A stretch of 64,000 nucleotides of DNA from CAZHON01 sp964534565 (lineage in GTDB: Bacteria > Patescibacteriota > Gracilibacteria > Peribacterales > Peribacteraceae): NCBI GenBank assembly GCA_964534565.1, contig CAZHON010000001.1:558001-622000 (forward strand), in the 5' to 3' direction. Every line of letters begins with the position of its first letter. Position 1 is the stretch's first letter. The notes beneath the pieces are model-generated. The model did no database searches, was not told where the DNA came from, and saw only the letters and a program-made list of their open reading frames with translations. Position numbers and translations under genes: made by a program. Below are positions 44,780 to 52,960 of the stretch, one piece after another.

Positions 44780-44803
44780 GAATTCCACTTACTTTGAATA
44801 AGA

Positions 44804-44830
44804 GCGGCCTCAAAAGAGGCCGTTTTATTA
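44804..44830 (+). terminator. Intrinsic terminator after clpP
   Basis: Seven-bp stem CGGCCTC/GAGGCCG, AAAA loop, then TTTTATT. Confidence 0.85.
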
Positions 44831-44847
44831 TGCCTTTTTAAGTGATT

Positions 44848-44878
44848 GTTCTTTCTTGTCAGGGCGACAAGAAAGAAC
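44848..44878. repeat. Perfect inverted repeat, 13-bp arms
   Basis: Arms GTTCTTTCTTGTC and GACAAGAAAGAAC with a 5-nt loop (AGGGC). It has no T tract and follows a separate clpP terminator. Resembles the hairpin at 45211. Confidence 0.75.
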
Positions 44879-45210
44879 GAAAGAAGCGCTCCGCCGCCTA
44901 TCGCCTCCAGTCCCGCCCCGTGTCTCCTGTTTTGGTGCTCCAAGGATTCGCACACAAAACAGTCGACCGATTCGCTTCGCTCACGGGGCTGCCCCTTCAC
45001 CCCCAAAGGCGGCGGGGCACACTCCTTTGAAAAGAAACCCACACAAGCATCTCGAAGGTATCAGTGAGATCCGTCGAAATGACGCGGGAACGTGGAGCGG
45101 GCAAGCGGAGTGTGGCATTCATTTCGACCGCATTTTCCTCCTAGCAGTAAGCTCTTGAATGCGAACGAAGTGAAGCATGAAAGGCTTGATGCGCAGTCCC
45201 CTGGGATTCG

Positions 45211-45243
45211 TCCATTCTTTGTTGCACGGACAAAGAATGGACA
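45211..45243. repeat. Perfect inverted repeat, 13-bp arms
   Basis: Arms GTCCATTCTTTGT and ACAAAGAATGGAC with a 7-nt loop. Same arm length and T/C-rich then A/G-rich layout as the 44848 hairpin, so they may be two ends or two copies of one element. Confidence 0.75.
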
Positions 45244-45288
45244 ACAATTAAACGAGAAAAAAGATGAAACTCCCTCTATACTCCCCCC

Positions 45289-46407
45289 GTGTTCAAACTG
45301 ATTGCCGAAACACCATTGGGGCGCCGCGGAGTCCTCAAAACTCCTCATGGACTTGTCCAAAGCCCATTCTTCATGCCGGTGGGAACTGCGGGTGCTATGA
45401 AAGGGATTACATTTGATGAACTTGAGTCTGTCGGTGCAGAAATTCTTCTTTCGAACACCTATCATCTCCACCTCGCTCCCGGCGAAGACCAATTGAAGAA
45501 ACTGGGTGGACTCCACAAATTCATCGGTTGGCAGAAACCGATGCTCACAGACAGTGGTGGATTCCAAGTGTTCTCGCTCGAAGGACTGCGAAAAATTGAA
45601 GAACACGGTGTCACCTTTCAGTCACATCGTGACGGATCGACTCATTTCCTCGGACCGATCGAAGCAATGCGCATTCAACACAAGCTTGGCAGTGACATTT
45701 GGATGTGTTTCGATGAGTGTCCTCCCTCGACGGCAGAACGCAGCAAGCAGCAAGCAGCAGTCGAGAGAACGTTGCGTTGGGCAGCGGTCTGCAAGAAAGA
45801 ACAACAGCGTTTGCTGAAGAATCACAAAGGAATGAAACCTCTTCTGTTTGGAATTGTGCAGGGAGGATTGGAAAAGGATCTCCGCATCAAATGTGCACAG
45901 GAACTGGTAAAGATCGGATTCGATGGATACGCCATCGGTGGACTCGCCGTCGGCGAAACGGAGAAAGAAATGTACGAAGTGATTGAGTGGGTCATTCCGC
46001 ACCTTCCAAAAGACAAACCCCGCTACCTCATGGGTGTCGGTCGCATCGAACAGATGCAGCAAGCAGTCAAACGCGGTATCGACATGTTCGACTGTGTTCT
46101 GCCGATGCGCGAAGCGCGTCATGGAAGTGTGTACCTGTCTGCAACCAAGAAAGTTCGTATCCTGAAAGCAAGTTGGCTCGCGGACAAGACACCACTCGAT
46201 GCAGACTCCCCTTCTCCACTCTCACGACGTCACAGCAAGGCATACTTGTGTCACTTGATGCGATTGGGAGAACGGTACGGCGAAACAATCGCCTGTTTGC
46301 AGAATATGGCCATCACACTCCAAGCCATTGCACAGCTTCGACAGAGAATGGACGCCACAAAAAAGAAGCCTGTTCCTGCAAAGAAGAAACAAACGAAGAA
46401 GAATTAA
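45289..46407 (+). CDS. tgt: tRNA-guanine transglycosylase, zinc ligands missing
   Basis: A 372-residue TGT-fold enzyme that exchanges guanine 34 for a queuosine precursor. Catalytic regions are clear: LTDSGGFQVFSL (catalytic Asp), GGLAVGE and GIDMFDCVLPMREARHG (nucleophile Asp). In the usual zinc site the three Cys of the CxCxxC motif and the distant His are absent: the region reads PLDADSPSPLSRRHSKAYLCHL and later IACLQNMAI. A lysine-rich tail (about 350-372) is added. Either a zinc-free variant or altered in activity. GTG start, 6 nt after TATACT. Overlaps the convergent rplU by 4 bp. Confidence 0.9.
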   Translation: MFKLIAETPLGRRGVLKTPHGLVQSPFFMPVGTAGAMKGITFDELESVGAEILLSNTYHLHLAPGEDQLKKLGGLHKFIGWQKPMLTDSGGFQVFSLEGLRKIEEHGVTFQSHRDGSTHFLGPIEAMRIQHKLGSDIWMCFDECPPSTAERSKQQAAVERTLRWAAVCKKEQQRLLKNHKGMKPLLFGIVQGGLEKDLRIKCAQELVKIGFDGYAIGGLAVGETEKEMYEVIEWVIPHLPKDKPRYLMGVGRIEQMQQAVKRGIDMFDCVLPMREARHGSVYLSATKKVRILKASWLADKTPLDADSPSPLSRRHSKAYLCHLMRLGERYGETIACLQNMAITLQAIAQLRQRMDATKKKPVPAKKKQTKKN

Positions 46408-46715
46408 GCAGTCACCTTCGTGATCTTGATCGTCGTGTAGCGCTGTTGGTGTCCCTTAACGCGCAAGTAACGCTTGCGGCGGCGGAACTTCACAACGCGG
46501 ACTTTGTCGTCACGACCGTGATCAACCACCTCAGCTTCAACCTTTGCTCCGCTGACATAGGGCTTTCCAAGCTGAATTGCGTCTCCGTTGACAACCATGA
46601 GCACCTTGTCGAAGACCAAAGCCTTTCCTGCATCACCATCGTGCAACGGCACTTCGAGAGTGTCGCCTGCGGTGACTTTTTCCTGGAAGCCTAAGATGTC
46701 GACGATTGCGTACAT
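46404..46715 (-). CDS. rplU: 50S ribosomal protein L21
   Basis: A 103-residue ribosomal protein binding 23S rRNA. It starts MYAIVDILGFQEKVTAGDTL (consensus MYAIIxTGGKQYxVxxGD), and ends with the typical basic FRRRKRYLRVKGHQQRYT element. The usual downstream partner rpmA (L27) is absent; tgt is convergent there instead. A TTGCCC-17-TACACT promoter (46743-46771) lies upstream, with a leader of about 20 nt. Confidence 0.95.
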   Translation of the reverse strand: MYAIVDILGFQEKVTAGDTLEVPLHDGDAGKALVFDKVLMVVNGDAIQLGKPYVSGAKVEAEVVDHGRDDKVRVVKFRRRKRYLRVKGHQQRYTTIKITKVTA

Positions 46716-46742
46716 ACGTTGTTTTAATGGGAGAGCCGGGCG

Positions 46743-46771
46743 AGTGTACGGAATTCCCCCACGGGGGGCAA
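46743..46771 (-). promoter_or_regulatory. rplU promoter
   Basis: TTGCCC, 17 nt, TACACT on the minus strand. A C5-G5 hairpin lies in the spacer. Confidence 0.5.
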
Positions 46772-46834
46772 GGGGAAAGTAGGCACCATATTTCTCCCGA
46801 CCAACAATCGGACCAGAAAAAGACGAAATGAACG

Positions 46835-46862
46835 TCGACAGCCGGTAAAACGACTGTATAAT
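46835..46862 (+). promoter_or_regulatory. Promoter of the gene at 46873
   Basis: TCGACA, 16 nt, perfect TATAAT; 10 nt before the ATG at 46873. The upstream ATG at 46861 overlaps the -10 box and so cannot be the start. Confidence 0.7.
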
Positions 46863-46872
46863 GCGCTCCCTT

Positions 46873-47538
46873 ATGCGTAAAAAGCACATTGGATTCATCG
46901 CTGCCGGCACCATTCTCGTCCTTCTCCTTGGTTGGGCACTCTGGATTCGTCCAAAGTACAACCCGCAGGCAAAGGTCACGGTCGATAAGTTCTACCATAT
47001 GTGGACCGACAGCAGCATTCATCCATTGGTTGAATTCAGCTATCGCGGCAGTCCATACCTGACTCGCGAGTTCCAGCGCAGGCTCGATCGCATCGGCCGC
47101 ACGTACACAGTGGGAAGTTTCGACCCTGTCGTGTGTCAGACACTGTTACCCAAAACGTACACTGTTTCTTTCGTCGACGGAGATGAAACGCACCCCACCC
47201 TTTCTGTGCAGTTCCCAACAACCAGCGCGACCGTGAGTGTTTTGAAGCAGGCAGACGGCACATGGCTCATTGATTCCATTCAGTGCCCTGAAGCTGCAGT
47301 CTCGTTCTCCGCAGCCAATCGCCCTGCCGCAGAAGAGATTCTGAAGAACACCATCAACGATCTCTCCCCTGAGAAGGCCGTGCTCGGTGGAACATTCCAC
47401 GTCATCGACATCGCTTGGCAGGACAATGGGTCTGCACTCGTCACCTACGAAGACGGTCACATTCTGCTCAAAGCACATGCCACGTTCTCTATGGATGCGA
47501 ACGGACCTGTCGTGAAGAGCTTCATCATCGAGCAGTAA
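46873..47538 (+). CDS. Membrane-anchored exported protein with duplicated-elsewhere C-terminal domain
   Basis: A 221-residue protein with an N-terminal membrane anchor (about 6-25), a middle region of a DUF3828-like type (FYHMWTDSSIHPLVEFSYRG) and a 60-residue C-terminal domain (IDIAWQDNGSALVTYEDGHILLK). The C-terminal domain recurs in the lipoprotein at 52439 (VTWIDADTALVTYENGQVSLK). Function unknown; the topology places it outside the membrane. Confidence 0.7.
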   Translation: MRKKHIGFIAAGTILVLLLGWALWIRPKYNPQAKVTVDKFYHMWTDSSIHPLVEFSYRGSPYLTREFQRRLDRIGRTYTVGSFDPVVCQTLLPKTYTVSFVDGDETHPTLSVQFPTTSATVSVLKQADGTWLIDSIQCPEAAVSFSAANRPAAEEILKNTINDLSPEKAVLGGTFHVIDIAWQDNGSALVTYEDGHILLKAHATFSMDANGPVVKSFIIEQ

Positions 47539-47542
47539 TCGC

Positions 47543-48460
47543 TTAGAGGAACAGAACAGCGACGACTGGAATGTAGATCAAAGCGATAAGAGTGCTTAGG
47601 AGCACTGCAAACGCCGCCTTTTCCGGTTCCGTGCGAAGTTCGGTTGCGAGAGCAACGGTATTCCCTGGCAGCGGAACAATTGAAAGAAGAATCATCACAT
47701 GATGCATGTCCGTCGTATAAAAATGCCAGATGTGTGTGTCGAGCCACACGATACTTCCGACAACAGCGGGCCACACGACAAATTTTGCAATGAAGGCAAA
47801 GCTGAGGAACTCCCAATCAAACTCCAACTTCTTCATGCCGGAGATTCCAAGCCCAACGATCATCATGCCGAAGACCGTATAGGCTCCGCGGAAACTTTCG
47901 GCCATCGTCAGATAGGTCGAACCGAGCTCGATGCCGGACAGATTCACTGCGAGTCCAACCAAGAATGCATACATCGTCGGAAGCCTGAGAACCTTTCGGA
48001 GTGCTTCCTTTCCCGTGTGGTGCCCTCTTGCAGTGATGTAGAACCCGACAGACGATTCGTAGAAACCGAATGCAAGTATCGCAATCACCATGATTCCGAA
48101 GATGTGTTGATCAAACAGTGCAATTGCGACAGGAAGACCAAAGTAACCCGTGTTTCCAGATGCAGATGCAAACGCGAGAATGTTCTTGTGGGAATCACTC
48201 CACCGAAGCGACGCGAGCTTGAGGAATGAAAACGCAAAAATGCAGCAGAGCGCGTAGAAGAGAAGAGGCAGTGTCATCAAATTCCACGTGAGCGTTGTCG
48301 TGACCGTACCGTGAAAAATAATGATCGGCGCAAGAATGTAGATGAGCAACGTTGCGACTGTTTCTTTCTGTGCCTTCAAATATTTCCCCGCAACAAACCC
48401 GAGAAACATCATGACATAGAGCGGGATCAGTTTCGCAACGAGTACCAGAAAGACACTCAT
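47543..48460 (-). CDS. AEC (auxin efflux carrier) family transporter
   Basis: A 305-residue membrane protein with about ten helices: an N-terminal half ending in a polar loop (FYITARGHHTGKEALRKVLR) and a C-terminal half beginning with LPTMYAFLVGLAVNLSGIEL, the family pattern. Members export organic acids or auxin-like anions; the substrate is unknown. Its ATG overlaps the stop of the TMEM175-like gene (ATGA), so they form an operon. Confidence 0.85.
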   Translation of the reverse strand: MSVFLVLVAKLIPLYVMMFLGFVAGKYLKAQKETVATLLIYILAPIIIFHGTVTTTLTWNLMTLPLLFYALCCIFAFSFLKLASLRWSDSHKNILAFASASGNTGYFGLPVAIALFDQHIFGIMVIAILAFGFYESSVGFYITARGHHTGKEALRKVLRLPTMYAFLVGLAVNLSGIELGSTYLTMAESFRGAYTVFGMMIVGLGISGMKKLEFDWEFLSFAFIAKFVVWPAVVGSIVWLDTHIWHFYTTDMHHVMILLSIVPLPGNTVALATELRTEPEKAAFAVLLSTLIALIYIPVVAVLFL

Positions 48461-49074
48461 GACCGCGGAACGTGATTGCTCTGATGATCAAACATCGGAA
48501 CGAGCCGACGGTCGGGCACAAACCACATCAGTGCAACGAGAATAAAAAATCCATACGCAATCCATGGATCGAAGAATGCTCCTACGATGCCAAGAATATA
48601 GAGAAGAATGGAGGCTTGTCCTTTGAGGTCGGCACCCAACGCTTTGCCGAGAGCGGACTTTTTCCCTTGGTTGTAAATAATGACACGCTGAAGGATGAAG
48701 TACGCACAGGCAGCCATGAGAAGAATCGCTCCGTAGAGTGCAGCTGGGGCGGCTTCGTGATGCGACTCCCCTACCCAATCGGTCGCGAAGGGAATCAACG
48801 ACAGCCAGAACAAGAGATGCATATTCGCCCACAGAATTCCTCCCGTTACGACTTCTGTCGCGTGAAGAAGGTGGTGGTGATTGTTCCAGTAAATCGCAAG
48901 GTACAGAAAGCTGAGAACGTAACTGAGAAACGTTGGCAGCACCGGCAGAAGCGCATTGATCGTGGGTTCTTCGGGAACTTTGAGCTCGAGCACCATGATC
49001 GTAATGATGATGGCAAACACGCCGTCGCTGAACGCTTCGAGTCGGGTGGTTTCGGAATGAGGAACAGTGGACAT
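48457..49074 (-). CDS. TMEM175-like potassium channel protein
   Basis: A 205-residue protein with five or six helices. The family signature R-x-x-x-FSDGVFAI appears at the start (TRLEAFSDGVFAIIITIMVL), followed by a conserved YWNNHHHLL region. Bacterial TMEM175 proteins form potassium-permeable channels. A TATACT box ends 6 nt before the ATG at 49074. Operon with the AEC transporter. Confidence 0.83.
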   Translation of the reverse strand: MSTVPHSETTRLEAFSDGVFAIIITIMVLELKVPEEPTINALLPVLPTFLSYVLSFLYLAIYWNNHHHLLHATEVVTGGILWANMHLLFWLSLIPFATDWVGESHHEAAPAALYGAILLMAACAYFILQRVIIYNQGKKSALGKALGADLKGQASILLYILGIVGAFFDPWIAYGFFILVALMWFVPDRRLVPMFDHQSNHVPRS

Positions 49075-49145
49075 GCGGCGAGTATACGCAAAAACACACC
49101 GCGATGACGAGAGACGAACCGTCTTTCTTGCTACACTCGTTATCC

Positions 49146-50813
49146 ATGACGGAAACCGTTCCACTCTCGGGAGAGCTTACAAATTGTCAGACTGCCGCTT
49201 TGGATAAATTGGAGCGTCAGGGAAACGTCTTTCTCACGGGGGCAGCGGGCACCGGCAAAAGTTTTCTGTTGGATCGATATTTACGTCACAAGTCATCGGA
49301 GCAGTTTCCCGTCGTTGCAAGTACGGGGGCGGCTGCCGTGCTGATCGGTGGACGCACATTCCACAGTTTTTTCGGACTGGGAATTATGGAAGGAGGGTTG
49401 GATGCCGCCATCGCTCGTGCCTGTAAGAATAAGAAGCTGATCAATCGACTTCTGTCCGCACAGTGCGTTGTGATCGATGAAATCTCCATGCTGTCGGGCA
49501 TGACGATCCATGCAGCCGAACGTATTGCCCGCAGAGTACGCGGCATCGACGAACCATGGGGAGGACTGAGAATCATTGCGGTCGGAGACTTTGCTCAGTT
49601 GCCGCCGGTAACGGCGTACGGACAGACGAAAGATTGGGCGTTCCTGCACCCTGTCTGGAGCGAAAGTGCATTCGAACCGGCATTGCTCTCGACCGTCATG
49701 CGCACGCAGGAGAGCGAATTCTTGACCGTTCTCAACTACATTCGCCGAGGCATCGTAAATGATCACGTGACTCAATTCCTCAACGAACGCATGGGGCCCG
49801 AGGCACAACAAACGGAAGGAACACGACTCTATGCACATCGAGCGAAGGCGGAGGAATACAACCTGCAGCGACTCGAGGGACTGACAACGAGACTGCGTTC
49901 CTTCAAAACCCAATACGAAGGCGACGATCGGTATCTCGACACAGCAAAACGTTCGATGCCGCTGCCGGAAGAATTGCACCTGAAAGAAGGTGCACTCGTG
50001 ATGATGCGCAAGAACGACATGTCGTTCGAGCGACTGTACGTGAACGGAAGCTTGGGTCATGTGCGAAGCATCGACGATGACACGCTCTACATTTCTCTCC
50101 TTGCTGGTCCCACGATCGAAGTGCAGAAAGAAAAGTTTTCGTACCTGGACGGAGATGGACGAGAACTCCTCGGTGCATGGAACTTTCCGGTCACGCTCGC
50201 ATGGGCCACGACGATTCACAAAGCCCAAGGCGCATCGCTCGATCGTATGACCGTGGATTTGTCGGCTCTGTGGGAACCGGGGCAAGCCTACGTCGCGCTC
50301 AGTCGTGTCCGTTCTGCAAACGGTCTTGCGATTGAACAATGGACCCCGAATGGCATTCGAGCCGAACGACTCGTGACCGATCTCTATAATTCTCTTTCTG
50401 TCGCGTCTCAAAACTACGTTCCACGGCCATTCTTTACAGTGAAGGAGGTGAGCAAACAGGAAGCCGAAGAGGATGTACGTGCATTCGCAAAAGACTCGGG
50501 TGCGCGTGCGCGACGCGCGAGAATCATCAAGGAACAGCTTGCGAACAATGCGCCGTTTGACGAGATTGTTTCCGCAGTCAGCCTCAAACCCGATCGTGTC
50601 CTTCTGTATGTGGAGGAATTCTTGAAAGCGGGCGACCTGCTGCATTTGTCGTACTTGATTGAGAATATTCCGAATGCATCTCGCATTCGTCAGGCATTTG
50701 AAGAGTGCGGCATGGAACGGCTGAAGCCCGCATTCGAATCACTGGATGAGTCCGTCGACTTCACAACGTTGCGTCTGGTGAGGTGTGTGATGTTGGCAGA
50801 GCAAGCTGCGTAA
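49146..50813 (+). CDS. PIF1-like DNA helicase with C-terminal HTH domain
   Basis: A 555-residue superfamily 1B helicase. Motifs: Walker A LTGAAGTGKSFLLD, ASTGAAAVLIGGRTFHSFFG, Walker B VVIDEISMLSG, GDFAQLPPV, and the C-terminal TIHKAQGASLDRM with YVALSRVRSANGL. Residues about 440-540 form an HTH_40-type domain (RARIIKEQLANNAPFDEIV...) as found at the end of RecQ/PIF1 proteins. PIF1 helicases resolve G-quadruplexes and RNA-DNA hybrids. Start 49146 lies 8 nt after TACACT. It is divergent from the TMEM175 gene. Confidence 0.88.
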   Translation: MTETVPLSGELTNCQTAALDKLERQGNVFLTGAAGTGKSFLLDRYLRHKSSEQFPVVASTGAAAVLIGGRTFHSFFGLGIMEGGLDAAIARACKNKKLINRLLSAQCVVIDEISMLSGMTIHAAERIARRVRGIDEPWGGLRIIAVGDFAQLPPVTAYGQTKDWAFLHPVWSESAFEPALLSTVMRTQESEFLTVLNYIRRGIVNDHVTQFLNERMGPEAQQTEGTRLYAHRAKAEEYNLQRLEGLTTRLRSFKTQYEGDDRYLDTAKRSMPLPEELHLKEGALVMMRKNDMSFERLYVNGSLGHVRSIDDDTLYISLLAGPTIEVQKEKFSYLDGDGRELLGAWNFPVTLAWATTIHKAQGASLDRMTVDLSALWEPGQAYVALSRVRSANGLAIEQWTPNGIRAERLVTDLYNSLSVASQNYVPRPFFTVKEVSKQEAEEDVRAFAKDSGARARRARIIKEQLANNAPFDEIVSAVSLKPDRVLLYVEEFLKAGDLLHLSYLIENIPNASRIRQAFEECGMERLKPAFESLDESVDFTTLRLVRCVMLAEQAA

Positions 50814-51294
50814 GCATTTCTTCGACGTGCTTGTGCTCTTTTTTCCATGCGTTCCACACGTCTCTTCCCCACGTCTTGATCGCCTCGTCACGGGCTTCAC
50901 CCGGTTCGACTGCGAGAACGTCTGCAATGGTTACAGTTCCTCGATTTTTTGGAATGGTGAACCGCGGCCATTGTTTAGATTTATTGGCCATCTCGATATG
51001 TAGCAACTGATCCTGTCGTCCAGTGAATCCACGCTCATACATCGACCACAGACCCGCAAGTGCGAATGCAAGCTTGATCGGTTTTGCTTCCGGTGTTGCG
51101 TGCTGAGCCGCATACGTATCGACCAACACTTGGTGAACGAAAAATGGATCTTGTCGTCCCAGTGTATAGAACGTCAACTCATGCAGTAACCGCAAACACT
51201 CGGGAGATGCATTGTACGCAGGATCGGTCGCTCCATCGGAAGCCTTCGAACGAAGTCCGCAGCCAGGACACAGGGTGAGTTTGTCCTGGAACAT
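50761..51294 (-). CDS. DUF5946-like protein
   Basis: A 177-residue protein starting MFQDKLTLCPGCGL, a CPGCG zinc-like motif, then YNASPECLRLLHEL and FFVHQVLVDTYAAQHA, which fit the DUF5946 family. Function unknown. The end overlaps the convergent helicase gene by 53 bp. Its ATG follows the stop of the DoxX-like gene by 4 nt, so they are co-translated. Confidence 0.72.
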   Translation of the reverse strand: MFQDKLTLCPGCGLRSKASDGATDPAYNASPECLRLLHELTFYTLGRQDPFFVHQVLVDTYAAQHATPEAKPIKLAFALAGLWSMYERGFTGRQDQLLHIEMANKSKQWPRFTIPKNRGTVTIADVLAVEPGEARDEAIKTWGRDVWNAWKKEHKHVEEMLTQLALPTSHTSPDATL

Positions 51295-51298
51295 GGGA

Positions 51299-51682
51299 TC
51301 AGCGTGGCTGCGAAAGAAGACGATGTTCGGCAAATTCGTGTGCCACCATCGCTGCAGCAAAGAAGAAAATCGCAACATCACGAATGAAGATGTCCGTAAA
51401 TCCTTCTTGAATATAAATCTCCAAACAGATCTCGAGCATGATGAGAGCAGCAACCGTCGTAAACAAACGGGGCAACCAACCTGCAAGTACTGCCACACCG
51501 GTCACCGTCAACATCACTCCGTGAATGAGAACAACCGTCGTTGCAGGCAAGATTGAACTTGCGAATGCGGGAACATAGGTCGTCCACCAGTTGGGAACAA
51601 TCAATTCCCAGATCCCGAATCCAAGAAAAGCGGATGCGATGCCAAGACGGGCAAGAACGACGGAAAGTGATGGAGAGCGCAT
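51299..51682 (-). CDS. DoxX-like membrane protein
   Basis: A 127-residue protein with four membrane helices (LARLGIASAFLGFGIWELI first), matching the DoxX/DoxD-like layout. Some family members take part in thiol stress or quinone chemistry, but the role here is unknown. First gene of a two-gene unit with the DUF5946 protein. Confidence 0.7.
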   Translation of the reverse strand: MRSPSLSVVLARLGIASAFLGFGIWELIVPNWWTTYVPAFASSILPATTVVLIHGVMLTVTGVAVLAGWLPRLFTTVAALIMLEICLEIYIQEGFTDIFIRDVAIFFFAAAMVAHEFAEHRLLSQPR

Positions 51683-51774
51683 GGAGAGACCGTACTCTAG
51701 GAAACGTCTTTGTTACAAGAATGGAGAACGTGACAAATGAAGAAAGTTTTCCCTGACATACCCTCCCTACAGAA

Positions 51775-51820
51775 ACCGTGACTCCGCGTCCGCTCAAGGA
51801 TGAGTGGGAGAGTCACCGGT
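51775..51820. repeat. Hairpin-forming inverted repeat
   Basis: ACCGTGACTC (51775-51784) pairs with GAGTCACCGGT (51810-51820) with one bulge. No T tract; possible terminator of the short genes to its right (minus strand). Confidence 0.4.
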
Positions 51821-51849
51821 TCTGCGAGAAGGATTAAAAATTTCGAGTG

Positions 51850-52017
51850 TTAGCGATTACGAACGGACGTGTCTGTGTCAGACATGTCGGTATCTACATC
51901 GGTATCGAGAGATGTTTCACTGAGAGTTGTATGATCATCATTGCGATGAGATTGAGCTTTCTTGTCCTGTTGAGAATCGTTCTTATTCTTCATTTGGTTG
52001 TCGTTGCGGTTTTTCAT
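51850..52017 (-). CDS. Small hydrophilic protein, 55 aa
   Basis: Begins MKNRNDNQMKNKNDSQQDKK and ends in an Asp/Thr/Ser-rich tail (SLDTDVDTDMSDTDTS). No family recognised. It starts 27 nt after the end of a second short minus-strand gene, suggesting an operon. A hydrophobic plus-strand frame over the same bases is considered a shadow. Confidence 0.4.
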   Translation of the reverse strand: MKNRNDNQMKNKNDSQQDKKAQSHRNDDHTTLSETSLDTDVDTDMSDTDTSVRNR

Positions 52018-52043
52018 AAAAAGAATGGAGGAAAAAATAAAAA

Positions 52044-52259
52044 CTACTGAGCATCTTCTTCTTGATGAACAAGATGTTCGAACCCTTCGCCATGCGAAGG
52101 AAGTTTTCCGCGAGCATCGTCGTGATGCTCTTCGCCTACATGCAATTCATCCGGCGTTTTGTTGTTCGGTGTTTTTTCATCTCCGTCGGCATACCACATG
52201 CCTGCCAAACTCGTAACGGAGTCGTACATGGCCGATGATGAACCGTCCCAAGGTTGCAT
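52044..52259 (-). CDS. Small acidic protein, 71 aa
   Basis: Begins MQPWDGSSSAMYDSVTSLAG and is acidic and His-rich at the end (GEGFEHLVHQEEDAQ). Codon use (GGA, GAA, CGC) fits the neighbours. An opposing plus-strand frame from 52025 is an alternative. No promoter is evident, so confidence is low. Confidence 0.4.
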   Translation of the reverse strand: MQPWDGSSSAMYDSVTSLAGMWYADGDEKTPNNKTPDELHVGEEHHDDARGKLPSHGEGFEHLVHQEEDAQ

Positions 52260-52391
52260 ATGGAGAAAAATGGGGAAGTGGATAAGTGCATGTTCCAACG
52301 CTCCCGTCACAAACTTTCTTACGCAACAGTGCGGGACAATCTTCATCGGAAATGGTCTCGTGACACATGAAGAAAGTGGCTTTCTAGTGCA

Positions 52392-52422
52392 TTAAAAGAG
52401 CCCCTTGGAGTGAAAGGGCTCT
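52392..52422 (-). terminator. Terminator of the lipoprotein gene at 52439
   Basis: Minus-strand hairpin with arms AGAGCCCTTT and AAGGGGCTCT (one mismatch) and a TTTT end. Confidence 0.75.
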
Positions 52423-52438
52423 GCGGGGTAAGAACTAC

Positions 52439-52960
52439 TTATCGAACACACGTTCCACCTTCGTCGGGATAATTCCCGTCGTAGGCACAGTGCAAACCTT
52501 CGGCGCATTGGAATGCCGCAATCCCGCCACAGAATGCACCCAAACCTACTCGAGGTCTGGAAGAAACAGGCGTCGAACTGATTGATGAACTGGGGATGCT
52601 AAGAACACTATTCACCGATGACTGGACAGAAGAAATTTTGGACGACGAAGCACCGGTATCGATATCGAGGCGAATCGTAGTTGCAGTCACGACTCCGTCT
52701 TTCATCGAAACATCCGTACTTCCTTTCAAACTCACTTGTCCGTTTTCATAGGTCACGAGCGCGGTGTCCGCATCGATCCATGTGACACTCGTCACAGTGA
52801 ATTGGCCCGCAGTGGTGGGGCTTGGAGAAAGAGTTCCGATGTGCTGACGGATGTACGCATCTCCCTGTGTTTGGAGTTCTGCATTCGCAGTTCCATTACA
52901 TGCAGCAAGCATGAGTGCAGCAAGGACACACATTGTTTTCAAGACTTGTGGAGTTTTCAT
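52439..52960 (-). CDS. Cys-rich lipoprotein
   Basis: A 173-residue lipoprotein with lipobox LAAC (Cys21 region), a 60-residue domain shared with the 46873 protein (WIDADTALVTYENGQVSLK), a serine-rich linker and a C-terminal Cys-rich module (FCGGIAAFQCAEGLHCAYDG) that is frequent on CPR surface proteins. ATG 52960 begins the signal peptide. Function unknown. Confidence 0.72.
   Translation of the reverse strand: MKTPQVLKTMCVLAALMLAACNGTANAELQTQGDAYIRQHIGTLSPSPTTAGQFTVTSVTWIDADTALVTYENGQVSLKGSTDVSMKDGVVTATTIRLDIDTGASSSKISSVQSSVNSVLSIPSSSISSTPVSSRPRVGLGAFCGGIAAFQCAEGLHCAYDGNYPDEGGTCVR

Larger units (their letters stand above)
44831..45288. other. Non-coding stretch of about 460 bp with two long hairpins
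   Basis: No convincing gene. Overlapping short frames on both strands lack promoters and have unnatural composition. The region contains two perfect 13-bp-arm hairpins (44848-44878 and 45211-45243) at its ends, and a GC-rich centre. The tgt -10 box (TATACT, 45277-45282) lies at its right end, 6 nt before the GTG. Confidence 0.6.

Noticed and set aside
44856..45158. 100-residue plus-strand frame in the hairpin block
   Set aside because: Three overlapping frames are equally open, with Arg/Pro/Ser-rich translations and no promoter; composition follows GC content.
51847..52050. 67-residue hydrophobic plus-strand frame
   Set aside because: Hydrophobic only as the complement of the Asp/Asn/Lys codons of the minus-strand frame; no start signal.
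52025..52216. 63-residue plus-strand frame (MEEKIKTTEHLLLDEQD)
   Set aside because: Its first half looks natural, but the second half is Cys/His/Phe-rich and unlike neighbours; the opposite frame is slightly better, though not certain.
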